Assembly (NCBI GenBank): GCA_963921795.1
Contig: OY997640.1
Span: 5,369,496-5,433,495, forward strand
DNA: 64,000 bases
DNA from: Nannobrachium achirus
Taxonomy: Eukaryota; Chordata; Actinopteri; Myctophiformes; Myctophidae
Direction: 5' to 3'
The notes under the pieces are model-generated. The model worked only from the letters and a program-made list of their open reading frames with translations, was not told the DNA's origin and searched no databases. Of this stretch, positions 22,545 through 43,070 are shown in pieces. Positions within the stretch are counted from its first letter, which is position 1, and each line of letters opens with the position of its first letter. Made by a program: the position numbers and the translations under genes.

Positions 22545-23820
22545 GTTTGAAAATAAAGTTTGGCTCCCAAGGCTAGAATCCATCATTTGGTCCTAAAGAA
22601 GCCTCACGCTAAATTTGGGGCCTTTATAGCGCCGTTGCCACAATGGCAGCGAAACTGTGCACGCACACTCCCCTGGGTGCCAGAGCAGAACCTCTGCCCC
22701 AAGTTTTTCACATGGGCCTGTTCTAGCACTACTCCTACAGATTTAGTAAAAAACGCAAATCGGTAGACAGTATCTCTATTGTCATGTGATTGATATGGAT
22801 CTGTCCAATTTTCCATATTCCATCTTGATTGGCTAAGATTGGCTTCCAAAGTTTGCAGGATTGGTCCGTTTTGAATAAAATGCCTCAAATCATGAACGCA
22901 GCATGTGATTTTGGTGAAATTGAGTATGCACGTTCCCAATAAGCTGGGGAAGAACTGATTTGTGTTTTTACCTTTAACTCTACTGACCAGTGTAAAACTT
23001 TGTATGCACACTCCCTAGAGGGTTTTTCATATCTGCCTTTTATAGCGCCACCAGGAGGCCGACTTATGTAAAAAAAATATTCCTTCAATTCTTGTTTTTT
23101 GATCTTCCCAGTGTCTCTTCCAGCCCCCCAAAAAAACAATCCTATACTATATATAGTGGAAGGGGTCTATTTCCTATTGAGCCCCCTCAAGAAGGGGGTG
23201 GTACTTTATGGGAGGCTTTCTATTGAGACTATATATATGAGGTGGAACCATGTGGTAAAGTGGTACTAAAATTTGGTTGAATTGGATTGACTTACAGACA
23301 GTACATAGTTCTCATCGTGGTACTACCATGCTAATCTTATCTGTATCCTTCCAACTTTAGCCCAAAGACAGCACCCCGTTGCCAACAAAGGGCATTTTGG
23401 TATTGCATCTGAAATGGCTTGGATAGAGACAGACAGAACATGACATTTTAATATCCGTGTGGTTGTTTAGGCTAAAACCTGTATAAACCGTATTATGGAC
23501 CAATATTTATATAAAACATATATTTTGAAAAGCATGGTGGGGCCCCTTTCAGATTTGATCCAAAAATCACACAAACCAGTGATCAAGATGCATCTTTCAT
23601 ATTCTCTACTAATTGGCTAACATTGGTTTCCAAAGTTTGCAGGATTGGTCCATTTTGAACAACATGACTTAAATCATGAACGCAGCTTGTGACTATAGTC
23701 AAGGAACAAATGCCACTCTTTTCACATTGAACAGGTCGACTTTTGCCAAACTCATTTTTGGAACAAAGTGCCTCACAGCATGCATGCAGCGTCATATTGC
23801 CGGATGAGCACTGCTTTTAG
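22545..23820 (+). mobile_element. Family C-related remnant
   Basis: Carries the ACTCC(C/T)(T/C)GG...CAGAACCTCTG block, the GTAGACAGTATCTCTA block and ends GATGAGCACTGCTTTTAG before T, a diverged family C 3' terminus. Two or more internal copies of the CAAAGTTTGCAGGATTGGTC block suggest internal duplication. The 5' end was not found. Confidence 0.55.
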
Positions 23821-24426
23821 TTAGCTTTGAATCGGTAATTTTGTGTTTGTGTGTGTGTGTGTGTGTGTGGGGGGGGCAGTGGAAGTTGTCAGTTGAAAAC
23901 ACAGCTTCCTGTTTTGCATTGTGTCTCAGAAAAGGAAGCGCTGCCTGGGTTCAGTCAAACAGATGCTCTTCAGTGATACAGGAAGGTATAAATTGAAGTG
24001 CATGAAAAAACTACTTTTTTGAGCAAGGCAACAGAGGATGACTGACACATTTTCACACTGTTAGTGAGAATTTGAGTTACTATTACTTTACATTGAAAGA
24101 GTAGGCTACAGTATTGCAGTCATATATTTGTGAATATTATTATTACGTACTATTAAAAATAACATTTAATAATAAGATCATTCCTCAAGTGGTTGTTGAG
24201 TGGTTTTGTTCAACATACAAAATACTGTTCTTACAAACAGTGTAAAGCAGCTACATTTAGTTTTAAATTGTTATTATTTCAAAACATTTTCGAAAAACAT
24301 TCCCAAAAAATGCCAAATATTGCATGAATTAAAGACAAATTCAATGATTTTCTTTCCCAGTAATTTCATGAATAAATCAAAGAAGAATCTAAGAATTTTT
24401 CAACAGCACCAGAAAAAGTCAGCAAG

Positions 24427-25200
24427 AGCCACTGATACAAACGACCTACGGCCTGGTCGCGACTTAGGCCACGACTTGGAGGTCGTAGGTCCCGGTTCTG
24501 GAGGTTTTGCGCGATCTCGGTCGTAATTCAGCGACCTGGGAAGTCCGCGATCGAAACTCTACGCTTGCTAAGGGAAGGGACGCGAGTTTAGAAACTCTAC
24601 GCTTGCTAAGGGAAGGAGCGCCGCGATCGAAACTCTACGCTTGCTAAGGGAAGGGACGCGAGTTTAGAAACTCTACGCTTGCTAAGGGAAGGAGCGCTCG
24701 TTTTCAACAGCGTCGGCAGGTTAGCTACTCAGTGTCGGCAGGTTAGGGTTAGGGTTAGGGTTAGGGTTAGGGTTAGGGTTAGGGTTAGAGTTGGGGTTAG
24801 GGTTAAGGTTAGGGTTAGAGTTAGAGTTGGGGTTAGGGTTAAGGATAGGTTTTGGTGCACCTCGCGCGGTCCAAGTGACTACAATGGAGCGCTTCCTACC
24901 TCCGGTTCAGCCAATCACAAGCTTCAAAAGGTTGAATAGCGCTGCTGCTCTAGAATATTCTGCAAAAAGACCTTTTAAATACGACCGCGGACTTCCCAGG
25001 TCGCTGAACAACGGCCCGATCGCGCAACAACGGCCCGGGGACGACCGAGGTGGCGCAACCACGGCCGGGGGTCGCGAAACTAGACCGGCCGCGACCTAAC
25101 AAGTATGTACCGCGAACTACGACCTCCAGAACCGGGACCTACGACCTCCAGGTCGTGGCCTAGGTCGCGACCAGGCCGTAGGTCGTTCGTATCAGCGGCT
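24427..25200. mobile_element. TIR element with telomere-like core
   Basis: Ends AGCCACTGATACAAACGACC and GGTCGTTCGTATCAGCGGCT are inverted copies; the inverted repeat continues for over 60 bp with GACCTACGGCC and GGTCGCGAC words. Inside are four copies of GAAACTCTACGCTTGCTAAG (24553-24690) and a TTAGGG array. No transposase. Unlike its neighbours it is CG-rich. Confidence 0.7.
24728..24850 (+). repeat. Interstitial (TTAGGG)n-like array
   Basis: Seven near-perfect GGTTAG units, then degenerate GAGTTGGGGTTAGG units. It lies inside the TIR element, so it moved with it and is not a chromosome-end relic. Confidence 0.9.
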
Positions 25201-25224
25201 GTCTCTCGAAAAAGTAGTGAGAAT

Positions 25225-25302
25225 AGCCTATCTACAAGCTCACAATGCGGCGCAAAGCAACGTGTTGTACTTGTGAGCTTGTAGATCTGCTGTTTTCACT
25301 AG
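25225..25302. repeat. Recurrent hairpin copy, both arms
   Basis: AGAATAGCCTATCTACAAGC and GAGCTTGTAGATCTGCTG arms with a longer loop than at 5311, again beside TTTGGGAACCA (hAT-like end). Confidence 0.75.
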
Positions 25303-25628
25303 TTTGGGTCTCCGGCAAATGTCTAATCTCTATTTTGGGTCACGGCCTAAAAAGTTTGGGAACCAATGGTGTAAACGGTTTGAACTTGGATGGAAAGGAA
25401 AGTTGGGACAGTTTATGACATAAAACAGCAATCATCAATCATTTCAGATTTTTATTTTATTTTATGGGTAGCAGATTTTGGGACCCTTGGCATTAATCAA
25501 CAATCAGTAACCACCACTATCATGAGTTTCTGAGAGGTACATTCAATTAAGCAATAGGCCTACAGTAAATACATTTAGGCATGTACAGTACAGTAAATAT
25601 TAACCAAATGAGTTGATTACCCAGTTCT

Positions 25629-25829
25629 TCTCTGATGAAGAAGACACCCACGTACCTGTCAAACTACTTCAATAATGTTAAAGACACACACACAAGCACA
25701 ACCCGGATTCGGCTCAAACAAGGGTTAAATTTGTTCTACTGCTATGCAACCATGATGTGGAACGCCCTACCAACAGTTATAAAAAGGTGTGACTCCGTAT
25801 CCTCCTTCAAAACCCACAGTATTTAACAG
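25629..25829 (+). pseudogene. LINE ORF2 C-terminal remnant
   Basis: Open for 63 codons: TPTYLSNYFNNV, TRIRLKQG, MMWNALPTVIKRCDSVSSFK. The WN(S/A)LP ... SSFK order is common at LINE protein ends in fish. Too short to be functional. Confidence 0.5.
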
Positions 25830-26452
25830 CTGTCTTCAATTTGTAACTGAATGGTCCCTGTAAAAAGTCTAAGCTTATCACTTGAAATATACTGTACAAT
25901 TGTTTCTTTCTGATTACTACACCTATAATGTATGCTGCTTTGGAATATTATTGTATATTATTGTTTGTCACAGAAATAATGATGACGACCTTGATTAAAC
26001 CTACAGTAAAAGGGTTGCAATGTGTCATTTTAAATGCACATTGCCATGTAAAATAAAGGCATTTTAATTTTGCACAAACCCTATACCTACAGTTTGTCTT
26101 GGATTCCTCTGAAGGTGACTTTTATTTATAATTTCCGATTGAGTTCATATTCCACCAATGAAACGAGCCTTTCACAAGATCAAACAGAAAGTGTGTTTGA
26201 TGGGATTATCTCCACGCTGGCCTTGGAACACCCAGGATTCTCCAGGATGAAGTGGCTAATGTTGCCTGGGAAAGGGGAGTCTGGTGCTCTCTTTTGGAAC
26301 TGTTAGTAACTGTTGCCCCCGTAACCTGACTATGGATAAGCGGTTGAAAATGGATGGTTTTTGCCCTTTTTACTTCTTTAATCTTTTGTCTAATTGATGG
26401 TGTTCCAACCTGCCAATATTGGTACTAAACAAATGTGGGTATTTAAACTGTG

Positions 26453-26459
26453 TATAAAA
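26453..26459 (+). promoter_or_regulatory. Candidate TATA box of SLAM-B
   Basis: TATAAAA, 161 bases before the ATG at 26620. A start near 26485 would give a 5' UTR of about 135 bases. SLAM-A has no match at this place. Confidence 0.45.
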
Positions 26460-26619
26460 GTTTGAGATATCTTGCTCAAACATTCAGTCAGTAAGCTACT
26501 AGGTGCTAAAAGCAAGCCAGTTACAGGTGGGTGTGTTCAAAAGCCTCAAGGGACTATCATGTGAACAGTCAGTGTTAGACAAGAAAAGCAATAGAAGCCC
26601 ACAAAACTGATGGACTACC

Positions 26620-35159
<8,540 letters not shown>

Positions 35160-35890
35160 CTTTGAACCTTTTCACACAGAAAAGACACACGCACGCATAC
35201 ACGCACGAACCACACACACACGGACAGGAGCGATAATATTCTATAGGCCTACAATGCGACTGACAGCATTAAAAAACCTGAAAAGATAGAAAAGATATGA
35301 CATATTGCAGCTGTTTGAATCAGAAGATTATATTTGTATTTACCGGTAGTTTCATGTACAAATATTGTTCCATTACCTGTAATATTTTAAATCTACTTCC
35401 TTGCTAATTTTGTGAGTGACTGATAAGATGCCCAAAACCAGAGTCTCCTGGACATTTGTCCTATAAATGCAAACAGATGTGACTGCTTAAACCTAAGTCA
35501 TTCAACAGCTCAAACATGACACCTACTGGTGTCTTCTGCACAGTGATTCTCTACACAGAACAGTTGGCTCCTGTCTGGTGCTTTGGTTTTGGTCCTTACA
35601 CTGCTCTGGTTTTGGTCAAGCAACATTTCAGATAGATAGATCAGAGTCTACATTGTTGATGACATCATGGGGTGGTGACAGACGCACAGTGACCATCCTG
35701 GTTGGTACAGAGGATGGCAGAGCTACAGTATGACTGGAAACAACAACTTCAGTCAAGAGTTTCCTTTTCTGTAGCTTATTATTATTTCGTTTCATTTGCT
35801 TTGTTTGGGTTAACGTGTGTTTTGTTACAGCCAATTGTTTGTATTATTTGTGTCATGGCTTTATGCCGTTGGCCGCTCGACGTCAGCGAG
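35160..35890. other. SLAM-B 3' flank
   Basis: 3' UTR-like sequence with CACGCA and GGTTTTGGT words. No AATAAA close to the stop was found; the first is at about 36282. No gene. Confidence 0.45.
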
Positions 35891-35893
35891 CTC

Positions 35894-36225
35894 ATTAGCC
35901 CTATTCACGACCCGCCCACCCAGCAAATTTCTCAGCATCCCCCGGGTGCTGACATCAATTTAGAAGGGGAAACTATAACAGAAATAGCTGGACTTAAAGC
36001 CAACAAATCATTATTTCGAACGGTAAAGTAAATTATAATGCTTTGTGCCTTTTACTATCATGTGTTCTTGATCATGCTAGCCGTATTTTATACTTTACTA
36101 TTTAAATTGCATTAAATTTGCGATTTCTGTGTTAACTCTATAGGCTTATAGTAGGATTTTCCCCTTCAAAACGTGACTTCAGCACCCGTGGGATGCTGAG
36201 TGGGCGGGTCGTGAATAGGGCTAAT
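35894..36225. mobile_element. Foldback MITE
   Basis: Ends ATTAGCCCTATTCACGACCC and GGGTCGTGAATAGGGCTAAT with a CCGCCCACCCAGC continuation in both arms. A 36-codon open stretch lies in it by chance. Confidence 0.8.
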
Positions 36226-37500
36226 TCTTACCTGAACCTCCTCTTCTCATTCATCGTATCAAAGCCTAGTAGTATTATATAATAAATGTATTCTAGATAC
36301 GAGTACTGCCAATATATATATTTTTGCTACCAACTATTTGATACTGTGTAAAGAAAAGAGAAGTTTTGTATTAACCACTCGACATTTGTAATAAATATTA
36401 TTTATTTTTGCAAACTGGTGTCGAGTCAATATGTTTTGATCCACTACGAGCAACGGGTCATAACAATGATGGAGAGGTGGTCCGGTTCCCAAAGGCCTAT
36501 ATTCCATAGCTTTGTGAACCATGCAAAAATCATGTCCACTTATGCACATTTGTATGTCTTTATGCACCTTTTATGCACACATTTGTATGTATTTATAGGC
36601 ACATTTTATGCACATTTTCCCGAAAGCTAATGATAACATTGCGCATTATCTTAAGTTAATTACATTTTATATTTGAATCTAGTAATAGGCCTATTGTTCA
36701 AATATTTTATGAAGGCCTTGTGATTTTTTTTTTCTTTTTTTTTTTTAGGAAATTAATTCACAATTGAGCGGGGCCAAATCCGCCAAGGGATTTTTTTTTT
36801 TTTTTTTTTTGCACAGGCGGATTGGTCTGATTCCAGGCTACTTCAGTTACTGTACAACCTGTTATATCATTTGCATTTGTGGCCTGAAAGGTGTTCTGTT
36901 TTAATCTCTCTTTGCATGTGGAAGCTTTGTGGTGTTACAGTCTGTAACCTGCAGCCACACCAGAAAAAATTGAAACCCTGGACTCTAGACTGCACTTGTC
37001 TACTGTCTGTTCCTTGTTATTTTCTTGTTTATTTTTTCATCTTTATCATATTGTAATCTCTGAATCATATGAGTATGAGTATGCACAAATCAGCATAGAA
37101 TAATCTAGTGTTACAATAACAATGTAATTATATTCAAGTAATATCAGGACAAAGACATGCATCCTCTGATATTAAAGGCCCCCCCCCTAGCTGGGGTAAT
37201 ACGCCCCCCCCCCCAGCTGTATTTGTCTACAGAACCACAAGGTGGCAACCTATTTGATTTCAGCACATTCATGGCATCCTTGAACTCTTCATGGATAGGT
37301 ACAACATTTCATTGTCTCACCTAATTCTTTTTGTACGACCAGTAAGACTCCCTACTCTAACATGAAATGCTTCAACATGGTGCCCATGTAAGTGTATTGG
37401 GTAAAGCATTGCTAACATGTACATACTGAATTAATATAAAAATGTATTTCAATTGGACATAAAATAGATATCCTTAAGGGGGGCCTTTTCCCCCACTCTA
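36226..37500. other. Non-coding, AT-rich
   Basis: TATGCACATTTTATGCAC-type words (36540-36620), poly-T runs (36720-36810) and C-runs (37175-37215). No gene recognised. Confidence 0.45.
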
Positions 37501-37503
37501 TCA

Positions 37504-37919
37504 TTAAATGCCAGACTAGACTACTGCAACAGCATGCTTCATGGCATCACCTTTAAAACCCCCAATAAACTCCAATATGTCCAAAACTCAGCCGCCCGCC
37601 TCCTCACCAGCACCCGCTCCAGAGACCACATCACACCAGTCCTCCATGACCTCCATGAATACTCCTCACCACCTACAAGGCACTGTACTGGCCCCCCCTT
37701 ACCTCTCCGACCTCCTCGAGCCACATGTCCCGTCTCATTCCCTCTAGTGAGGCTGGCCTCCTCCAGGTCCCCAGGGACAAGCGCCGAACCTGGGGTGACA
37801 GGGCCTTCTCTGTAGCCGGCCCCACCCTCTGGAACAAACTCCCCAAACCCATCAGAGATGCCCCCTCCCTCCTATACTTTCAAAGCCGCCCTGAAAACCC
37901 ATCTTTATTATACAACTGA
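37504..37919 (+). pseudogene. LINE ORF2 C-terminal remnant (L2-like)
   Basis: LDYCNSMLHGI, NKLQYVQNSAARLLTSTRSR, DHITPVLHDLH, then after frameshifts PYLSDLLEPHVP and RAFSVAGPTLWNKLPKPIR. This is the usual C-terminal order of fish L2/CR1-type reverse-transcriptase proteins. At least two frameshifts. Confidence 0.75.
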
Positions 37920-38054
37920 GCAAAAGCCGCATCCCACTTCCATGCCCGTTCACGCCTACTCTGCCTCCACTCCAACTCAACTTCAACTCAACGGTAGGTA
38001 GAACGTACGGAAAAATACCGCCCACCTCTATGCCGATTCGCTAATCGCTAGGAT

Positions 38055-38388
38055 CAGGGGCGTCACTTGGGTATGGCAGGGGTATGCAGCTATATACCAT
38101 ACCCTGGGTCCAGGGGGTCCAGGGGGGAAGATAAAAGTTAGTTCGAAATATAAATCCATGAATGTCTCTGGGTCCAGGGGGTCCAGGGGGGAAGATAAAA
38201 GTTAGTTCTAAATATAAATAATAAATGTATCATGCCTGTTGGTAAGGTATGGCAACATGACTGGAGCTACTTCTTCTTAAAATAAATGTATCATGCCTGT
38301 TGGTAAGGTATGTCAACATGACTGGTGTCTTGCACGCGCGCACCAGTCATGTTGCCATACCTTAGCTTTTTCTGAACTGACGCCACTG
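38055..38388. mobile_element. Non-autonomous hAT element
   Basis: Ends CAGGGGCGTCA and TGACGCCACTG, flanked by the 8-bp duplication GCTAGGAT (38047-38054, 38389-38396), the target size of hAT transposases. Inside, the GGGTCCAGGGGGTCCAGG block is duplicated and TGTTGCCATACC forms an inverted pair. Confidence 0.85.
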
Positions 38389-38459
38389 GCTAGGATCCCG
38401 CTACACTTCCACAGCACAGAGGAAAGTTACAGCAGTGACAATGACGACCATAAACACAA

Positions 38460-39989
38460 CTAGAAAAATATTGTTCCTTCGAAACAATTGTGGGCTCGCT
38501 TCAAGCCAGAAAACAATGGCTATAAAAGTACAAAATGTCAAGATCGCAGGCAGTGCTCTCTTTGACGTTACTGACGTCAAAGATTGGTCCATTTTGTTCC
38601 AAAAATGTGTTGTGCAAAAGTTGACCCGCTGGTGGCGCTATAACAGGCCAATGTAAGAAGGGTGGTATCTGTTCCTTGACCTATTGGGAATGTGCTTGCA
38701 AGATTTCACGCACATTGCAGGCTGTGTTCATGATTTGAGGTGTTTTTGGCTTTGGCCACTTTATCGCTGCTTGCAGCTATATTCATTATTATTTTATTTT
38801 TTTTGTGTGTGTGCACTTCATATGCATATTAGATAAAGGTCCTTAGATTGTGTGTAGAATGTTTCATGCAAATTGCAAAAAGAAATCCTAACGGGTTTAA
38901 GCGTTTCACAAACTGCTCAAAATGATATAGCGCCCCCCTTTGGCCAATTGGGGTAAGATTGGTTTTAGTGATATTTGGACTAACACTCTACATCTTTGCC
39001 AAATGCCATGAACATGTTACTTTGCATGTATGATTTAGAGGCAGAAGAATAATTTGCATAAAACTGCAATATACATTGAATTTATTTAAAAAAACATGTT
39101 TCAATTTTAAAGAAATCCGATCTGACAGATCTTTAGATATCGGTCCAAAGTTCACGTAAAAAAAGTTTTGTGCACGTGACGCGAAAATTCCAGAATAAAA
39201 GCGGGTTTACGCGTTTTACAAACTGCTCAAAATGGCGGAAAATTGAAGGGCGGAGCTTACTGAACAACGACACAGATGTCTTCCGCTCGAGTCAAAGCAC
39301 GCGTGTAACAAGTTGCATGTCTTCAAACGAAACGAGTCATGACTTATGCCCGTTTGAAGTTTGAATTTTCAAACGCTTCGTATAGCGCCACCCTTTGGCC
39401 AATTGGAATAAGATTGGTTTCAGTGATATTTTGACTAACCCTCTACATCTTTGCCAAATGCCATGAACGTGTAACTTTGCATGTATGATTTAGAGGCCGA
39501 AGAATAATTTGCATAAAACCGCAATATTGATTAAATTATTAAAAAAATATATTTCACTTTAAAAGAAATCCGACCAGACAGTTTGACCGTATTGGTCCAA
39601 AGTTCATGTGAAAAAAGTTTCGTGCGCGTAACGAAAAAAACCCAGGAGGAGATAGATTTTTACTGTTTTTCATATAATTCCGAATTGTGGGAGACCTAAA
39701 GGTCAGAGGTCAAAAGTTAGAGGGTAAAAGTTGTTCGGCATGAGGAGACGCATAAGTGTATACAGGTTTCATGGCTGTATGTATAACACAGCATGAGATA
39801 TACCTGTTCAAAGATCACACTTTCGAAGGCTTCCTACAGCGCCACCATTTGGCCGATTGCTGTATAAAGTAATAGCACACGTCGCCACTGTAAGCTGAAC
39901 ACATTGATGTTTTTATTTTCATTTTCTCATTAAGTATGTAGGAGTTGAAAGGTGCCAAAGTATTGAGGAGAACTTGATCTAGGAATAAA
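38460..39989 (-). repeat. Array unit 1
   Basis: 1530 bp. Left flank AAACACAA; the junction to unit 2 is a unique GATCTAGGAATAAA. Confidence 0.9.
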
Positions 39990-41529
39990 CTAGAAAAATA
40001 TTGTTCCTTCGAAACAATTGTGGGCTCGCTTCAAGCCAGAAAACAATGGCTATAAAAGTACAAAATGTCAAGATCGCAGGCAGTGCTCTCTTTGACGTTA
40101 CTGACGTCAAAGATTGGTCCATTTTGTTCCAAAAATGTGTTGTGCAAAAGTTGACCCGCTGGTGGCGCTATAACAGGCCAATGTAAGAAGGGTGGTATCT
40201 GTTCCTTGACCTATTGGGAATGTGCTTGTAAGATTTCACGCACATTGCAGGCTGTGTTCATGATTTGAGGTGTTTTTGGCTTTGGCCACTTTATCGCTGC
40301 TTGCAGCTATATTCATTATTATTATTTTTTTGTGTGTGTGTGCACTTCATAGGCATATTATATAAAGGTCCTTAGATTGTGTGTAGAATGTTTCATGCAA
40401 ATTGCAAAAAGAAATCCTAACGGGTTTAAGCGTTTCACAAACTGCTCAAAATGATATAGCGCCCCCCTTTGGCCAATTGGGGTAAGATTGGTTTTAGTGA
40501 TATTTGGACTAACACTCTACATCTTTGCCAAATACCATGAACATGTTACTTTGCATGTATGATTTAGAGGCAGAAGAATAATTTGCATAAAACTGCAATA
40601 TTCATTGAATTTATTTAAAAAAAGCATGTTTCAATTTTAAAGAAATCCGATCTGACAGATCTTTAGATATCGGTCCAAAGTTCACGTAAAAAAAGTTTTG
40701 TGCACGTGGAGCGAAAATTCCAGAATAAAAGCGGGTTTACGCGTTTTACAAACTGCTCAAAAAGGCGGAAAATCGAAGGGCGGAGCTTACTTAACAACGA
40801 CACAGATGTCTTCCGCTTGAGTCAAAGCACGCGTGTAACAAGTTGCATGTCTTCAAACGAAACGAGTCATGACTTATGCCCGTTTGAAGTTTGAATTTTC
40901 AAACGCTTCGTATAGCGCCCCCCTTTGGCCGATTGGAATAAAATTGGTTTCAGTGATACTTTGACTAACCCTCCACATCTTTGCCAAATGCCATGAACGT
41001 GTAACTTTGCATGTATGATTTAGAGGCTGAAGAATAATTTGCATAAAACCGCAATATTGATTGAAGTATTAAAAAATTATATTTCACTTTAAAAGAAATC
41101 CGCCGAGACTAGTTTGACCGTATTGGTCCAAAGTTCATGTGAAACAAGTTTTGTGCGCGTAACGCAAAAATCCCAGGAGGAGATAGATTTTTACTGTTTT
41201 TTATATAATTCAAAATTCTGGGGGATCTAAAGGTCAGAGGTCAAAAGTCAGAGTGCAAAAGTTGTTCGGCATGAGGAGACGCATACGTGTATACAAGTTT
41301 CATGACTGTACGTATAACAGAGCATGAGCTCTATCTGTTCAAAGTTCGCACTTTCGAAGGCTTCCTACAGCGCCACCATTTGGCCGATTGCTGTAAAAAA
41401 TAATAGCACACTTCGCCACTGTAAGCTGAACACATTGATGTTTTTATTTTCATTTTCTGTCTAAGTATGTAGGAGTAGAAAGGAACCGAAGTTTTGAGGA
41501 GAACTTGATATGACGGTTAGATATTGTCA
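39990..41529 (-). repeat. Array unit 2
   Basis: 1540 bp. Ends TTGATATGACGGTTAGATAT then TGTCA, the same junction as units 3 and 4, so these three arose from one another. Confidence 0.9.
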
Positions 41530-43070
41530 CTAGAAAAATATTGTTCCTTCGAAACAATTGTGGGCTCGCTTCAAGCCGGAAAACAATGGCTATAAAAGCA
41601 CAAAATGTCAAGATCGCAGGCAGTGCTCTCTTTGACGTTACTGACGTCAAAGATTGGTCCATTTTGTTCCAAAAATGTGTTATGCAAAAGTTGACCCGCT
41701 GGTGGCGCTATAACAGGCCAATGTGAGAAGGTTGGTATCTGTTCCTTGACCTATTGGGAATGTGCTTGCAAGATTTCACGCACATCCCAGGCTGTGTTCA
41801 TGATTTGAGGTGTTTTTGGCTTTGGACACTTTATCGCTGCTTGCAGCTATATTTATTATTATTATTTTATATTTTTTTTGTGTGCACTTCATAGGCATGT
41901 TAGATAAAGGTCCTTAGATTGCGTGTAGAATGTTTCATGCAAATTGCAAAAAAAATCCTAGAATAAAAACGGGTTTAAGCGTTTTACAAACTGCTCATAA
42001 TTATATAGCGCCCCCCTTTGGCCATTTGGGGTAAGATTGGTTTCAGTGATATTTGAACTAACCCTCTACACTATTTTGTCATGAAAATGTGACTTTGCAT
42101 GTATGTTTTAGAGGCAGAAGAATAATTTGCATAAAAATGCAATATTGTTTGAATTATTTAAAAAAGCATGTTTCAATGTTAAAGAAATCCGATCTGACAG
42201 ATCTTTAGATATCGGTCCAAAGTTCACGTAAAAAAAGTTTTGTGCACGTGACGCGAAAATTCCAGAATAAAAGCGGGTTTACGCGTTTTACAAACTGCTC
42301 AAAATGGCGGAAAATCGAAGGGCGGAGCTTACTTAACAACGACACAGATGTCTTCCGCTTGAGTCAAAGCACGCGTGTAACAAGTTGCATGTCTTCAAAC
42401 GAAACGAGTCATGACTTATGCCCGTTTGAAGTTTGAATTTTCAAACGCTTCGTATAGCGCCCCCCTTTGGCCGATTGGAATAAAATTGGTTTCAGTGATA
42501 CTTTGACTAACCCTCCACATCTTTGCCAAATGCCATGAACGTGTAACTTTGCATGTATGATTTAGAGGCTGAAGAATAATTTGCGTAAAACCGCAATATT
42601 GATTGAATTATTAAAAAATTATATTTCACTTTAAAAAAAATCTGGTTGATCAATCTGACCGTATTGGTCCAAAGTTCATGTGAAAAAAGTTTTGTGCACT
42701 TGACGCGAAAATCCCAGGAGGAGATAGATTTTTACTGTTTTTCATATAATTCCGAATTGTGGGAGACCTAAAGGTCAGAGGTCAAAAGTTAGAGGGTAAA
42801 AGTTGTTCGGCATGAGGAGACGCATACGTGTATACAGGTTTCATGACTGTACGTATAACAGAGCATGAGCTCTATCTGTTCAAAGTTCGCACTTTCGAAG
42901 GCTTCCTACAGCGCCACCATTTGGCCGATTGCTGTAAAAAATAATAGCACACTTCGCCACTGTAAGCTGAACACATTGATGTTTTTATTTTCATTTTCTG
43001 TCTAAGTATGTAGGAGTAGAAAGGAACCGAAGTTTTGAGGAGAACTTGATATGACGGTTAGATATTGTCA
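41530..43070 (-). repeat. Array unit 3
   Basis: 1541 bp. Shares a few unit-specific changes with the 17410 copy, for example CTAGAATAAAAACGGG near 41963. Confidence 0.9.

Noticed and set aside
22604..23011. 135-codon minus-strand frame in the 22-23 kb repeat
   Set aside because: It runs antisense through family C-type repeat blocks that also occur at 31-33 kb, where the frame is not kept.
24728..24850. TTAGGG array as evidence of a chromosome end or fusion point
   Set aside because: It lies inside a TIR-bounded element with other internal repeats, so transposition explains it.
35702..36031. 109-codon plus-strand frame downstream of SLAM-B
   Set aside because: It covers half of a foldback MITE (35894-36225) and has no exon signals.
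40001..40186. 61-codon open frame (MFLRNNCGLASSQKTMAIK...) kept in nearly every array unit, and a 64-codon one (MHVERKFQNKSGFTRF...)
   Set aside because: Conserved only because the units are near-identical copies; the frames have no domain, no splice context and occur in either orientation with the repeat, including reverse-strand shadows.
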